Positions 8,109 through 16,999 of a stretch of DNA of 64,000 nucleotides are shown one piece after another. Under the pieces are notes generated by a model. That model did no database searches. It was not told the DNA's origin and saw only the letters and a program-made list of their open reading frames with translations. Numbering within the stretch: position 1 is the first letter of the stretch; every line of letters starts with the position of its first letter. A program made the translations under genes and the position numbers. The stretch covers positions 151,793 to 215,792 of the forward strand of contig DLGC01000010.1 in the NCBI GenBank assembly GCA_002482525.1. The letters are read 5' to 3'. The stretch is from Propionibacteriaceae bacterium UBA7704. Its GTDB lineage: Bacteria; Actinomycetota; Actinomycetes; Propionibacteriales; Propionibacteriaceae.

Positions 8109-9659
8109 ATGTCATCGAATTCGGACCAGATCGCTGAGATCACCGCCGGCTACACCTTCGACTCTCCCGCCATCGATCTCGGCGTCCTGATGGCCGACGG
8201 CACCCCGGTTCCGACGAGCAGGATCCGACTGTCGTTATCGATGCTGAACCGGCACGGGCTGGTGGCCGGCGCCACCGGCACCGGCAAGACCCGCACGCTC
8301 CAACTCATGGCCGAGCAGATCTCGCGCGCCGGAGTCTCGGTGTTCGCAGCCGACATCAAAGGCGACCTCTCGGGAATCGCCATACCCGGAGAACCCAGCG
8401 ACAAACTCCTCCAACGCACCGAGAAGATCGGCCAGGACTGGAAGCCCGAGGGTTGCCCGGTCGAGTTCTACGCCTTAGGGGGACAGGGCAGCGGGGTGCC
8501 GCTGCGCGCCACCGTCTCCAGCTTCGGACCGATCCTGCTGAGCAAGGTGCTGGGTCTGAACCAGACCCAGGAGTCCAGCCTGGGGTTGGTGTTCCACTAC
8601 GCCGACACCCGAGGGCTTCCGCTGCTCGACCTCGCCGACCTGAAACAGGTCATGCAATATCTGACCTCCGAGGAGGGAAAACCCGACCTCAAAGAACTCG
8701 GCGGTCTCAGCTCGGCCACAGTAGGTGTCATCCTGCGCAGCCTGGTCACTCTGGAGACTCAGGGCGGCGAGGAGTTCTTCGGCGAGACCGAGTTCGACTC
8801 CAAGGACCTGATCCGCACTACTGCCGACGGCCACGGCGTGATCTCCCTGCTCGAACTGCCGAATCTGCAGGACCGTCCGGCGATCTTCTCCACCTTCATC
8901 ATGTGGCTGCTGGCCGACCTCTTCCATGACCTGCCCGAGATCGGCGATGTCGAGGTTCCCAAGCTGGTCTTCTTCTTCGACGAGGCACATCTGTTGTTCG
9001 ACGGCGCGTCCAAGGCATTCCTGGACGCCATCGCCCAAACCGTGCGACTCATCCGAAGCAAGGGAGTGGGGATCTTCTTCGTGACCCAGGCGCCCACCGA
9101 TGTGCCCGACGAGGTGCTGGCCCAACTCGGCTCTCGGGTGCAGCATCAACTGCGCGCCCACACACCCAAGGACGCCAAGGCCTTGAAAGCGACTGTGGAA
9201 ACCTATCCGACCAGCGACTACGACCTGGCCGAAACGCTGCAGGCATTGGGGATCGGTGAAGCCATCGTGACGGTGCTGAATCCCAACGGCGCGCCGACTC
9301 CGGTGGCGTGGACGCGGATGCTGGCGCCGCTGGCCTCGATGAAGCCACTGGATGCGCAATGGCTGACCGATGGCGTCGCCCGGTCGCCGATGCAGGCCAA
9401 GTACGGCCCGGAAGTGAACCGTGATTCCGCCTACGAGATGCTCACTCGTCGACTCGAGGAGGGCGCCGCCAAGGCTCAGGCCGAAGCGGAAGCCGCCCCG
9501 AAGGCACCCGAGAAACGCACCTCGGGCTCATCGGGCGGCTCGCGGTCACGATCGAAGTCCGGCGTGGAGAAGGTCCTGAGCTCGCCAACCTTCTGGAATC
9601 AGGTCATGCGCGTGGGCAGCCAAGTGGTGCGCACGTATTGGGGCACCGCGCGTCGCTGA
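8109..9659 (+). CDS. HerA-like ATPase of the DUF853 family
   Basis: A 516-residue P-loop ATPase. Walker A GATGTGKT is near residue 60 and Walker B LVFFFDEAHLLF near residue 290, followed by a long RecA-like fold with the VTQAPTDVPDEV sensor region. This matches the DUF853 family (HerA/FtsK-HerA superfamily, YjgR-like). Such proteins are hexameric motors thought to act on DNA, but no specific role is established. The C-terminal 60 residues are low-complexity (Ala/Glu, then Ser/Gly/Arg). I place the start at the ATG at 8109, which begins the conserved region; the frame stays open upstream through the riboswitch and thiB. No nuclease partner (NurA) lies beside it. Confidence 0.86.
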   Translation: MSSNSDQIAEITAGYTFDSPAIDLGVLMADGTPVPTSRIRLSLSMLNRHGLVAGATGTGKTRTLQLMAEQISRAGVSVFAADIKGDLSGIAIPGEPSDKLLQRTEKIGQDWKPEGCPVEFYALGGQGSGVPLRATVSSFGPILLSKVLGLNQTQESSLGLVFHYADTRGLPLLDLADLKQVMQYLTSEEGKPDLKELGGLSSATVGVILRSLVTLETQGGEEFFGETEFDSKDLIRTTADGHGVISLLELPNLQDRPAIFSTFIMWLLADLFHDLPEIGDVEVPKLVFFFDEAHLLFDGASKAFLDAIAQTVRLIRSKGVGIFFVTQAPTDVPDEVLAQLGSRVQHQLRAHTPKDAKALKATVETYPTSDYDLAETLQALGIGEAIVTVLNPNGAPTPVAWTRMLAPLASMKPLDAQWLTDGVARSPMQAKYGPEVNRDSAYEMLTRRLEEGAAKAQAEAEAAPKAPEKRTSGSSGGSRSRSKSGVEKVLSSPTFWNQVMRVGSQVVRTYWGTARR

Positions 9660-9902
9660 GCCTGCGGAGGCCGACGCCGGCCCGATGGGCGCTTTTCGGA
9701 GCAGAATTCGAGACGGACACCGATCACCGATTGGGAAACACCGGTTCAGCAGCGCAATGGCTAGCGACTGCCCACTAGAGTCTCCGGTACGTGCTTCGAT
9801 GTCGACGTACGAGGGGTTACGGGCCGGTACTCACCCATCCTCGTGCACGGGTCGGTTGAAGCATCTTTCCATGGTGAGGGGAAACACCGGGAGGAGGTGG
9901 GG

Positions 9903-10631
9903 ATGCCCCTCGATTGGTGGTTGGCTTTTCTGGTGTTCCTGCTCGGAGCATGTCTGATCTTGTTGGTCGCCATAAGCCGCACCCTTCGTCGACGCGCTCG
10001 CGCTGTGCCCCGAGGAAAAGACCTCGGCTCACAGTCGCAACCACACGCCTCGACCCCGACACCCGCAGAGCTTGCTCGAGCTCGCCCGGCGCCCTACCTG
10101 GCGTATACCGCCGAGCCGACGACTGGCCCACCGGCGCCAGCCCAGTCGCCAGAGCAACCCGAAGCGCCGGTGGCAGCAACCGATCCTGACCGCATCGAAT
10201 CAGTCGAGCCCGCTCCCGATGCCGCGCCACAACTCGTCGATTCCGATCCTGAAGCGTCGCCGCAGTCGGCGGCAGCCGACGATGGCGACACCACTGACCT
10301 GCCGTGGTGGGAGCAGTCGTTCGTCCACAACCCACCGCCGATCTCCACCATCGCCACCAGCGCACGGCCATGGCACGACGACGGACCGCTTCCCGATCTC
10401 CCGCCGAAACCGCGTCCGAACATCTATGCGATGCTCACCGCCGGTGCCCGTTCGAGCACCACCGTGACCACCGGAGCAGTGAAGGGCAACCGCAGCTCGG
10501 GGCTGTACCACACCGTCGACAGCCCCTGGTACGAGCGCACCAAAGCCGACGAATGGTTCGATTCCCCGCGAAAAGCGGAAGCGGCCGGCTACTCCCGCTG
10601 GGACAGCAGGTCGAACCGCAACACCGGCTGA
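9903..10631 (+). CDS. Single-pass membrane protein with a C-terminal sunset-like domain
   Basis: The 242-residue protein has one membrane helix at residues 5-25, a basic stop-transfer stretch, a Pro/Ala/Ser-rich linker of about 150 residues, and a compact C-terminal segment from about residue 195. That segment (VKGNRSSGLYHTVDSPWYE, then WF, then AEAAGYSRW) resembles the small domain found at the end of secreted nuclease-like and wall proteins, called the sunset domain in some annotations. A strong GGAGG ten bases upstream supports the ATG at 9903. The linker-and-tip design suggests a protein reaching away from the membrane, but whether the C-terminus is inside or outside is not certain. The 243 bases before it hold no other gene that I can support. 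Confidence 0.7.
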   Translation: MPLDWWLAFLVFLLGACLILLVAISRTLRRRARAVPRGKDLGSQSQPHASTPTPAELARARPAPYLAYTAEPTTGPPAPAQSPEQPEAPVAATDPDRIESVEPAPDAAPQLVDSDPEASPQSAAADDGDTTDLPWWEQSFVHNPPPISTIATSARPWHDDGPLPDLPPKPRPNIYAMLTAGARSSTTVTTGAVKGNRSSGLYHTVDSPWYERTKADEWFDSPRKAEAAGYSRWDSRSNRNTG

Positions 10632-10649
10632 GCCGATCGGCTCAGCAGC

Positions 10650-11774
10650 TCACTGAGCGTTCTCGGCCTCGACAGCCTCATCCTCGGCGCCGTCGGATTC
10701 GGTCCCTTCGGCAGCTTCTTCACCATCCGCGGCCTCGGCCTGATCGTCAACCTCATCAGTCTCGGCGGCTTCGGCGTCCTCTTCGAAGGTCACCGACTCG
10801 GTGATGGCCGCCGGCGCTCCGTCGTCCTCACCGAGCGCGTCCAGCAGCGGGCCGGCCCCGAGTGCGGCGAGCATCTGACGCACATTGGTCAACTGCGCGG
10901 TCACCGCCTCGCGGCGTGCCGTGGCAGCCATGAGCTCGCGTTCGGATTCCTTACGAACCCGCTCGGCGGCCAGTCGCGCATCATCCACGCGCTGGGCGGC
11001 CTCGTCGCGGGCTGCCCGCTTGAGGGCATCGGCCTCCTCTTTGGCCTCGGCCAGCAGTCGGTCCGCCTCGGCCTGGATAGCCATGCGGCGCTGCTCGGTG
11101 GCGCTCAGCGCCTGCTCGTAGGCATCCATCTGGTGGGCGAACTCACCGGCTGCCTTGTCGCGACGGGTCGCCAGAGTCTTCTCGAACTCCGCCGCCGCGG
11201 ACGCCGCCCGAGCGCGCTGGCGTTCGAAGATCGCCTCCGCCTCCTCACGGCGAGTGGTCGCCTCACGATTGGCTTGGTCGAGCAGCTCATCGGCTTTACG
11301 GGACGCCGCCTCGACGGTCGCTGCCGCCGCAGCCTCGGCCTTGTTCGTGATCTCGGCAGCCTCGGTTTCGGCGGTCTGGCGCACCTGAGCGGCATACTCG
11401 TCGGCGTCGGCCATCACGGACTCCCCGTCGCCTTTCGCCTGCGATCGCAGCTCGGCGGCTTCGTCCTCGGCCAACCGCAGGATCTTCGCCGCCCGCTCGG
11501 TCACCGCTGCAGCGCTGGGCTGGGATTCCTTCTCCAGTTCGGCTTCCAGCTCTTGCACCCGCAGCCGATCCAGCTGAGCCTGTTTGACGGCGGCGTCCAA
11601 CTCTTCACGCAGCCGCTTGTTCTGCGCCGTGGCTTCCTCAACGCTCTTTCGCTGCGATTCAGACAGCACGCGGAGTTCCTCGGTGCGATTCTGCAGCTGA
11701 GCCAGCGTCCGGTCCACCTCGGTCGGCTCATAACCCCGCATCACAGTGCGGAATTCGTGGCTAGATTGGGTCAC
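10650..11774 (-). CDS. DivIVA-domain coiled-coil protein
   Basis: A 374-residue protein. The first 35 residues (FRTVMRGYEPTEVDRTL) match the DivIVA N-terminal domain that recognises curved membranes and organises polar growth and septa. Residues 40-290 are an unbroken Ala/Glu/Arg-rich coiled coil; the tail is a highly acidic Glu/Ala/Asp stretch. It begins with GTG overlapping the stop of the upstream coiled-coil gene (GTGA). By analogy with the DivIVA/Wag31 and Scy/FilP proteins of other actinobacteria, it probably forms filaments at the cell pole or septum. It is distinct from the canonical Wag31 normally found next to sepF/ylmG. Confidence 0.75.
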   Translation of the reverse strand: MTQSSHEFRTVMRGYEPTEVDRTLAQLQNRTEELRVLSESQRKSVEEATAQNKRLREELDAAVKQAQLDRLRVQELEAELEKESQPSAAAVTERAAKILRLAEDEAAELRSQAKGDGESVMADADEYAAQVRQTAETEAAEITNKAEAAAAATVEAASRKADELLDQANREATTRREEAEAIFERQRARAASAAAEFEKTLATRRDKAAGEFAHQMDAYEQALSATEQRRMAIQAEADRLLAEAKEEADALKRAARDEAAQRVDDARLAAERVRKESERELMAATARREAVTAQLTNVRQMLAALGAGPLLDALGEDDGAPAAITESVTFEEDAEAAETDEVDDQAEAADGEEAAEGTESDGAEDEAVEAENAQ

Positions 11775-13186
11775 TTGCTGCTTCCTCTCGATTTCTTCTG
11801 GGTGTCCATGCGGGCCGAGCCTGGCGTCGAGAGTGCATCAATCACTCCCGATAGGCGACTCAGCTGTTCAGTGATGTCGTCGCGTCGTCGCGCGAGAGCC
11901 TCGGTCTCGGCCTGAGAGCGGGCCAGCGCCTCCGCGGCCTTGGAGCGGACCTCGTCGGCATCAGCGCGGGCTTTCTTCAGCACCTCGGTGGCCTCGGCTC
12001 GAATCTGCTTGGCCTTCTGGTGAGCATCCTTCTGCAGGGTGTCCAAAGTGGCCGTCGCCCGTTCGCGAATCTGGCGGGCCTGCTTCTCCGCCTCCGCAAG
12101 CCGTAGCCGTGCCGTCTCAAGATCCTCGTTGGCCTCACGCTCGGCGGCATCACGAAGGCTGTCGGTGTCCTGCTTGGCACGGCGTTTGAGTTCGGCGGCC
12201 TGGCGTTTCGCCTCGGCCAGTTGCTGCTCGGCCTCGGCCTTCATCCCTGCCGCGGCAACCCCGGCCTCAGCGACCAGTTCCCCAGCGTTCTCCTCGGCCC
12301 GCCGAAGCTGGTCCGCGGCGGCCTGGTCGGCCCGGTCGCGGATCTCCTCCAACTCGGCGGCGTGGTTGGCCCGCTGCGTGGATAGCTCTGCCTCCACGCT
12401 CGCTTGAAGCTCAGCCATCGACTGCTTCGTCCACGCCAGATGCGCTGCAGCTGCGACGTACTGCTCCTCGGCAGACGCCCGAGCCTGACTGGCAAGCTCG
12501 GCACGCTCGTCCTCAGCCTTTTGATTCAGTCGCGCAATCTCTTCCTTGGCCCGCTGAAGTTCCGCGGAGATAACCCGTCGGGTCAGGGCGCATTCGCGCT
12601 CGAAGGCCTTGCGTTCCTCACCGAGGAAGGCCGCCGCCATCGCCTGGATCGCGACGCTTTGCGCCGCGGCCTGCTCCACCTGTCGAGTGGTCTTCGTGGC
12701 CACCTGAAGCTGGTGTTCGTTCAGTTCGGCGTTGATTCGATCAGCGCGCTCCTGCTGCTCGGTGACAACCTTCACAGCAGCCTCATTGGCGGCATTGGCG
12801 AGCCGCTGCGCCTCCGCCCGAGCACGCTCCATCAGGTCGGCGGCCTCGGCCTGAGTGCGTTCCATCAACTCCGCAGCAGCATCGTTGGCCGCGCCAACGA
12901 TCAGCGTCGCCTGGTCGGTGGCGTCTCGGACCAGCAGGTCCGAGTCGTGCTGGGCGCGATCCAGAATGGCTTTGGTCTTGCCACTGGCCTGGGACGCGGC
13001 TCGCTCGGCGGCATCGGCTTTGTCCTGGTTGATGCGCGCCATTTCCTCAGCACGAGCTGCCTCGTCACGTGCGGCGCGGGCCTGCTTCTCTGCCTCGGCG
13101 ATCAATCGGTCAGCCAGAGCCTGGGCCTGCTCGATCAGACGGGAAGCCTGACCTGAGGCCGCCACCGGTGCCTGAATGTCACTCAC
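11771..13186 (-). CDS. Long coiled-coil protein, partner of the DivIVA-like gene
   Basis: A 471-residue protein that is almost entirely coiled coil (Ala, Glu, Arg, Gln heptads) after a short N-terminal region (VSDIQAPVAASGQASRLIEQ). No catalytic motif is seen. The composition resembles the ATP-synthase-b/Scy-like filament proteins of actinobacteria. The start is the GTG at 13186, which has GGGGAG eight bases upstream; a GTG at 13219 would add 11 residues without a ribosome site. It is translationally coupled to the downstream DivIVA-domain gene, so both may assemble into one polar or septal scaffold. Low sequence complexity makes homology searches unreliable. Confidence 0.7.
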   Translation of the reverse strand: MSDIQAPVAASGQASRLIEQAQALADRLIAEAEKQARAARDEAARAEEMARINQDKADAAERAASQASGKTKAILDRAQHDSDLLVRDATDQATLIVGAANDAAAELMERTQAEAADLMERARAEAQRLANAANEAAVKVVTEQQERADRINAELNEHQLQVATKTTRQVEQAAAQSVAIQAMAAAFLGEERKAFERECALTRRVISAELQRAKEEIARLNQKAEDERAELASQARASAEEQYVAAAAHLAWTKQSMAELQASVEAELSTQRANHAAELEEIRDRADQAAADQLRRAEENAGELVAEAGVAAAGMKAEAEQQLAEAKRQAAELKRRAKQDTDSLRDAAEREANEDLETARLRLAEAEKQARQIRERATATLDTLQKDAHQKAKQIRAEATEVLKKARADADEVRSKAAEALARSQAETEALARRRDDITEQLSRLSGVIDALSTPGSARMDTQKKSRGSSK

Positions 13187-13345
13187 GGCGTCGACTCCCC
13201 ACGCGACAGTTCTGCGCACACACCAGCCACATCGTCACTTCGGAGGTGGGACTCAGCAAGCAAAACCATGATGGGCAAACCAACAACTTCGAGGACAAAC
13301 TGCACACGGTCACCGGAACGGCGGGGTGAGACCCGGTCCAGCGAG

Positions 13346-13416
13346 AGCGGATGACGGGAATCGAACCCGCACTGTCAGCTTGGGAAGCTGATGTTCTGCC
13401 ATTGAACTACATCCGC
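13346..13416 (-). tRNA. tRNA-Gly (CCC)
   Basis: A complete cloverleaf is visible on the minus strand: acceptor GCGGATG paired with CATCCGC, D-arm GTAGTTCAATGGCAGAAC, anticodon stem TCAGC/GCTGA enclosing the loop TTCCCAA (anticodon CCC), and T-arm GCGGGTTCGATTCCCGT. The discriminator base is T and CCA is not encoded. Confidence 0.96.
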
Positions 13417-13620
13417 GCGCGCCCAAGGCAGCGCAGGAGCAGTCTAGCTGGCCGATGCCAGCATCTGCACACCGATTCAGGCACCGCCGAACCCCCCACA
13501 AACTTGCTCCAAGGTTTGACGAAAGTGGACCAAAACGTGTGCAGCGACGGCCAGGTCTGCCAAACTGCTGACTTGACAGTGCACACTGGGATGCATGGCT
13601 TACGACAGAGGAGGGATGCC

Positions 13621-14316
13621 TTGACCAGAGAGGAACGGGCCATCGCAATCCTTGACCTCATGAACCAGGCACTGGCTGTCATCAACAGCGGCGACGACGC
13701 CGAACAGTTGATCTGTCAGGTGCTGGGCAAGTACTGCCGCGCGGATGGCGCAGCTCTGATCGGCCTGGATGCCGCCGGACGCGCCATGGCCCACGCCGCC
13801 TGGCCGAACGAGCGAATCTCCGCAGCTCTCGCCGAGGTTGCCGCGCGCGGTGGACGCGGGCGCCCCGAGAGCATTCTGCGAGGCGGGCAACACCCGATCC
13901 TGGGCGAGGTCATCCTGATCGGACCAGAGTTCGACGAACAACCCGCCAACCGGGCTCGAGGACGCCTGTTGGTGCTGAGCCGGCGCGGGGGCTTCACCGC
14001 CGACGCCAAAGCGCTGTTGTCCGAAGCCGCCGCACCGTTGTCTTTCTTGATGCCGCAGGCGGCCGATTCCTGCCAGCGCTCCCGCCAGGCGTCCAGTGCC
14101 GCTGAAGCCGCAGCCGCGCTGAATCTCACGCCGCGGGAGGTCGAAGTGCTGCAACTGCTGGCCGACGGCCTCTTGGCACGGACCATCGCGACCCGCCTCG
14201 GACTGTCACCCCGCACCGTCCACAAGCACTTGAGCAATGTCTACACCAAGCTGGGCGTCCACGATCGCCTGGTCGCGGTGTCGATCGCGCGCGAGCACGG
14301 CCTGATCGCGGCCTGA
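13621..14316 (+). CDS. LuxR-family transcriptional regulator
   Basis: A regulator of about 231 residues. The C-terminus from residue about 165 carries a LuxR/FixJ helix-turn-helix (LTPREVEVLQLLADG, then SPRTVHKHLSNVYTKLG). The first 150 residues look like a GAF-type sensor fold rather than a receiver domain, since no phosphorylatable Asp cluster is seen. I favour the TTG at 13621 because GAGGAGGG lies five bases before it; an ATG at 13591 would add 10 residues. It may bind a small ligand and control its neighbours (the LiaF-like and PH-domain genes). The 280 bases before it contain the tRNA gene and no other feature. Confidence 0.84.
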   Translation: MTREERAIAILDLMNQALAVINSGDDAEQLICQVLGKYCRADGAALIGLDAAGRAMAHAAWPNERISAALAEVAARGGRGRPESILRGGQHPILGEVILIGPEFDEQPANRARGRLLVLSRRGGFTADAKALLSEAAAPLSFLMPQAADSCQRSRQASSAAEAAAALNLTPREVEVLQLLADGLLARTIATRLGLSPRTVHKHLSNVYTKLGVHDRLVAVSIAREHGLIAA

Positions 14317-14387
14317 CCCACTCAGGGACCTCCCGGGCTCTGCCCCGGATCATCAGCATGCGCGGGTCTACTGCCGCAGTTGCGGCA

Positions 14388-14399
14388 TAGATTCGTGCC
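14388..14399 (+). promoter_or_regulatory. Leaderless promoter of the DUF1707 gene
   Basis: TAGATT (14388-14393) is followed by six bases and then the ATG at 14400, the spacing expected when transcription starts at the start codon itself. There is no Shine-Dalgarno sequence. The same arrangement is seen at 15054 (TAACCT), 18005 (TAGGGT), 57938 (TAAGGT) and, with seven bases, before the gene starting at 42854 (TAGGCT). Confidence 0.6.
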
Positions 14400-15056
14400 A
14401 TGAACGACTTGGAGCCCACAGATGTCGGTCCGGCGGTGGGCGGCGACCGCAGCGTTTCCGAAACCGACCGCCAGCACGTCATCACTCTGCTCACCAGTGC
14501 ACACGCCGAGGGCCGGCTGGACGCAGCAGAACGCGACCGTCGACTGACCGAGGCCCGCGCGGCCACCGTCTTCGACGATCTGGTTCCGCTCACCCGTGAT
14601 CTGGTCACGTCATCCCCCTCGATTCCGCTGGCAGCGCCGAGTGGAGAGCAGCCTCAGATCGCCGCCGTGTTCGGCGGCGTCGAGCGGCGGGGATATTGGA
14701 AAGTCCCGGCCAAGCTGTCGGTGTCGGCTGTGTTCGGCGGCGTCGAACTCGATGTCACTCAAGCCGCCTTCGAGGCCACCGAGATCGCCCTGGAAGTCCA
14801 CTGCGTCTTCGGCGGCATCGAACTCACCGTCCCCGAAGGCACCGAGATCACGAACCTCACCAACGCAGTCTTCGGCGGCTGCACCATCAAGGTCGGCCCA
14901 CCCCAACCCGGCGGTATCCATATCGTCCTGAGCGGCGGGGTGGGTTTCGGCGGCGTAGAGGTCCGCAATCCCCGGGCGTCCCGGGTGCGCCGCGAGCAGC
15001 GCCGACAGCTACGCGAGGCCCGCAAGGAGCCTCGCTATCGGCCTGGCAGCGACTAA
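14400..15056 (+). CDS. DUF1707 and LiaF-like cell-envelope protein
   Basis: The 218-residue protein has an N-terminal DUF1707 domain (residues about 18-68; TDRQHVITLLTSAHAEGRL, then DL at the end). A C-terminal beta-rich region (residues 80-200) contains four or five VFGGVE-type turns spaced about 20-25 residues apart, as in the LiaF/DUF2154 C-terminal domain. No membrane helix is present, so it is probably cytoplasmic or membrane-peripheral. LiaF-like proteins report on envelope stress; the preceding LuxR gene and following PH-domain genes would fit such a role. The transcript appears leaderless. The basic tail (residues 195-218) may contact membrane lipid or nucleic acid. Confidence 0.8.
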   Translation: MNDLEPTDVGPAVGGDRSVSETDRQHVITLLTSAHAEGRLDAAERDRRLTEARAATVFDDLVPLTRDLVTSSPSIPLAAPSGEQPQIAAVFGGVERRGYWKVPAKLSVSAVFGGVELDVTQAAFEATEIALEVHCVFGGIELTVPEGTEITNLTNAVFGGCTIKVGPPQPGGIHIVLSGGVGFGGVEVRNPRASRVRREQRRQLREARKEPRYRPGSD

Positions 15057-15065
15057 CCTGCAGCT

Positions 15066-15557
15066 ATGGATGACGTGTTTCGACCCGCCGGGGAATGGCG
15101 CCAACTTCCCGCGGTAGCGGTCACATCGCATCGCGTCGCCTCAGCGGCGATCAACCTCGTGGTCTGGACTGTGATCGTGGTCGGGTTGTGGCTGCTGCTG
15201 CCACCGCTGCCGTGGCTGGCCTACGCCGCAGCAGGGGTCGGTGTGGTGTGGACCGTCTGGCGGGTGGTTCGCATCGGACGCTGGATCCGGGCCTTCCGGT
15301 TCCGCGAAGGCGAGCGTGATCTGCTCATCAGCAAGGGCCTGTGGTTCCGGTCGCTCACCGCGATCCCCTACGGACGCATGCTCAGCGTGCAAGTCACCAC
15401 CGGACCGATCAATCGGCTATGGGGCCTGGCCGGTGTGCAACTGGTCACCGCCAGCCATGAGTCCAATGGCCACATCCCGGCGCTCACGGCGGAGGAGGCC
15501 GCCCGGATTCGCGATCAGCTCATCGCCTTGGGCGAAGAACAGGCGCTCCCATTGTGA
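15066..15557 (+). CDS. Bacterial PH-domain membrane protein, YdbS-like
   Basis: The 163-residue protein has two membrane helices (residues about 25-42 and 45-62) followed by one bacterial PH (bPH2, formerly DUF304) domain from about residue 75 (LLISKGLWFRSLTAIPYGRM, then GVQLVTAS). This is the YdbS pattern; in Bacillus, the YdbS-YdbT pair gives resistance to heterologous bacteriocins. TAACCT six bases upstream of the ATG indicates a leaderless promoter whose TAA is also the stop codon of the preceding gene. The stop overlaps the GTG start of the larger YdbT-like partner. Confidence 0.85.
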   Translation: MDDVFRPAGEWRQLPAVAVTSHRVASAAINLVVWTVIVVGLWLLLPPLPWLAYAAAGVGVVWTVWRVVRIGRWIRAFRFREGERDLLISKGLWFRSLTAIPYGRMLSVQVTTGPINRLWGLAGVQLVTASHESNGHIPALTAEEAARIRDQLIALGEEQALPL

Positions 15558-16999
15558 GTAGTCCGCCAGCCCCAGAAGAGGCGCCGCACTCGGTCGTCGA
15601 CGATGTCGTCGTCAAACGCACCGAGCGGCCGCATCCGCTCACACCGCTGATTCGCGGCTGGGTGGTGCTGTTGGCCCTGTTGATCGGGCTGTCCCGCGAA
15701 GTCCTCTCCTGGTTCACCGAGGGCACCCAACTCCCGCCGCTGCCTTTGATCGTGGGCGTGGTCGTCGGCCTGACTGCCGCGGCCGCCGCCATCGGTTTCG
15801 TCAGTTGGATGGTCACTCGTTTCGTCATCGACGACGATGAACTGCGCATCGAAACCGGGATCGTGTACCACCGCTCCCAACGGGTCGCTTTCGACAAGGT
15901 GGCCTCCATCGACGTGGTGCAGCCTTTGGTCGGTCGGGTCTTCGGCCTCGCCGAGTTGGTGATCGATATCGGCTCCGATGAGCGGATCAAACTGCGCTAC
16001 CTGACCCGAGCGCGCGCCTACAATCTGCGCGACTACCTGCTCTCGCGGGCCCGCGGGCATCAGGCTGTCATCGCCGAGGAGCCTGATCCGGGGCTTCATC
16101 TGAGCGACCTCAACGATGACGATCGGATGGTGCTGCGGATTCCGCCCGACCGGCTGCTCGTGGCCGCAGTCACCTCCAATGAGTTCATCGGATTGGTCGG
16201 GATGGTCGCCGTCACCGTCACCGCGGTGTGGCTCCTATCGCCCTACCTGGGGGGCGTCGTGGTCGTACTCGCCTTGGCGATCTCGGCAGCGTCGGCCGTC
16301 GGCGGCTTCATCATTCGACGGATCACCGGTCAGTTCAACTTCACGTTGTCCACCCGGGCCGCCGGTCTGCGCATCTCCCGTGGCCTGGCTGATCTCACCA
16401 GCCAGTCGCTGCCCGCTCGCCGCATCCAGTTCGTCCGGCTCACTCAGTCGCTGCTGTGGCGACCACTGGGGTGGTACCGCGTGGAGATCGACGTGATCGG
16501 TTTCGGTCTGCACAATCAGGAGGGCACCCGATCAGACATCTCCAGCGTGCTCGTGCCGGTCGCAGATCTTGAGCAGTTGCGAACCGTGCTGGCATTGCTG
16601 TGGCCAGAGGCGGATTTCACCCGCATTCGCCTGGACCCGGCGCCACGGCGCGCCCGCTGGTTGCACCCGATCACCGGGCCTTTCCTCGCCTTCGGCTACG
16701 ACGACCTGCTGGTGGTTTCGCGCCACGGCTGGCTGGAGCGGCGCTGGGATCTGGTGCCCCACGCCCGGATTCAGTCTGTGGTCATCTCACAGGATCCGGT
16801 TTCGGCACGGCTCGGCATCGCCGACCTGAGTTTCCACACCGCCGGGACGCGGTTCTCCGCCGACGCCCGCGGTCTCGATATCAGCCACGTACGCCAACAT
16901 CAGGATCGCCTGATTTCCTTGGCGCAATCCAATCGACCCGATGTGACCGAGTCTCCAGCCCCACCGGAGGGCCCCGACGAGGCGCCGCCGGTTCAGTGA
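15554..16999 (+). CDS. Bacterial PH-domain membrane protein, YdbT-like
   Basis: The 481-residue protein has two pairs of membrane helices (near residues 35-80 and 210-255), each followed by a bPH2 domain, and a third such domain at residues about 360-450. The hallmark phrase (IVYHRSQRVAFDKVASIDV, then LVGRVFGLAELVIDIG) recurs in divergent form as SQSLPARRIQFVRLTQSLL and LVPHARIQSVVIS. This is the YdbT layout; it is translated from GTG overlapping the YdbS-like stop. The pair is expected to form a membrane complex; in Bacillus the homologues protect against antimicrobial peptides. The last seven bases overlap the end of galE on the other strand. Confidence 0.86.
   Translation: MSSPPAPEEAPHSVVDDVVVKRTERPHPLTPLIRGWVVLLALLIGLSREVLSWFTEGTQLPPLPLIVGVVVGLTAAAAAIGFVSWMVTRFVIDDDELRIETGIVYHRSQRVAFDKVASIDVVQPLVGRVFGLAELVIDIGSDERIKLRYLTRARAYNLRDYLLSRARGHQAVIAEEPDPGLHLSDLNDDDRMVLRIPPDRLLVAAVTSNEFIGLVGMVAVTVTAVWLLSPYLGGVVVVLALAISAASAVGGFIIRRITGQFNFTLSTRAAGLRISRGLADLTSQSLPARRIQFVRLTQSLLWRPLGWYRVEIDVIGFGLHNQEGTRSDISSVLVPVADLEQLRTVLALLWPEADFTRIRLDPAPRRARWLHPITGPFLAFGYDDLLVVSRHGWLERRWDLVPHARIQSVVISQDPVSARLGIADLSFHTAGTRFSADARGLDISHVRQHQDRLISLAQSNRPDVTESPAPPEGPDEAPPVQ

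Noticed and set aside
13351..13620. Longer start of the LuxR gene
   Set aside because: It would run through the tRNA-Gly gene; a strong ribosome site precedes the TTG at 13621.
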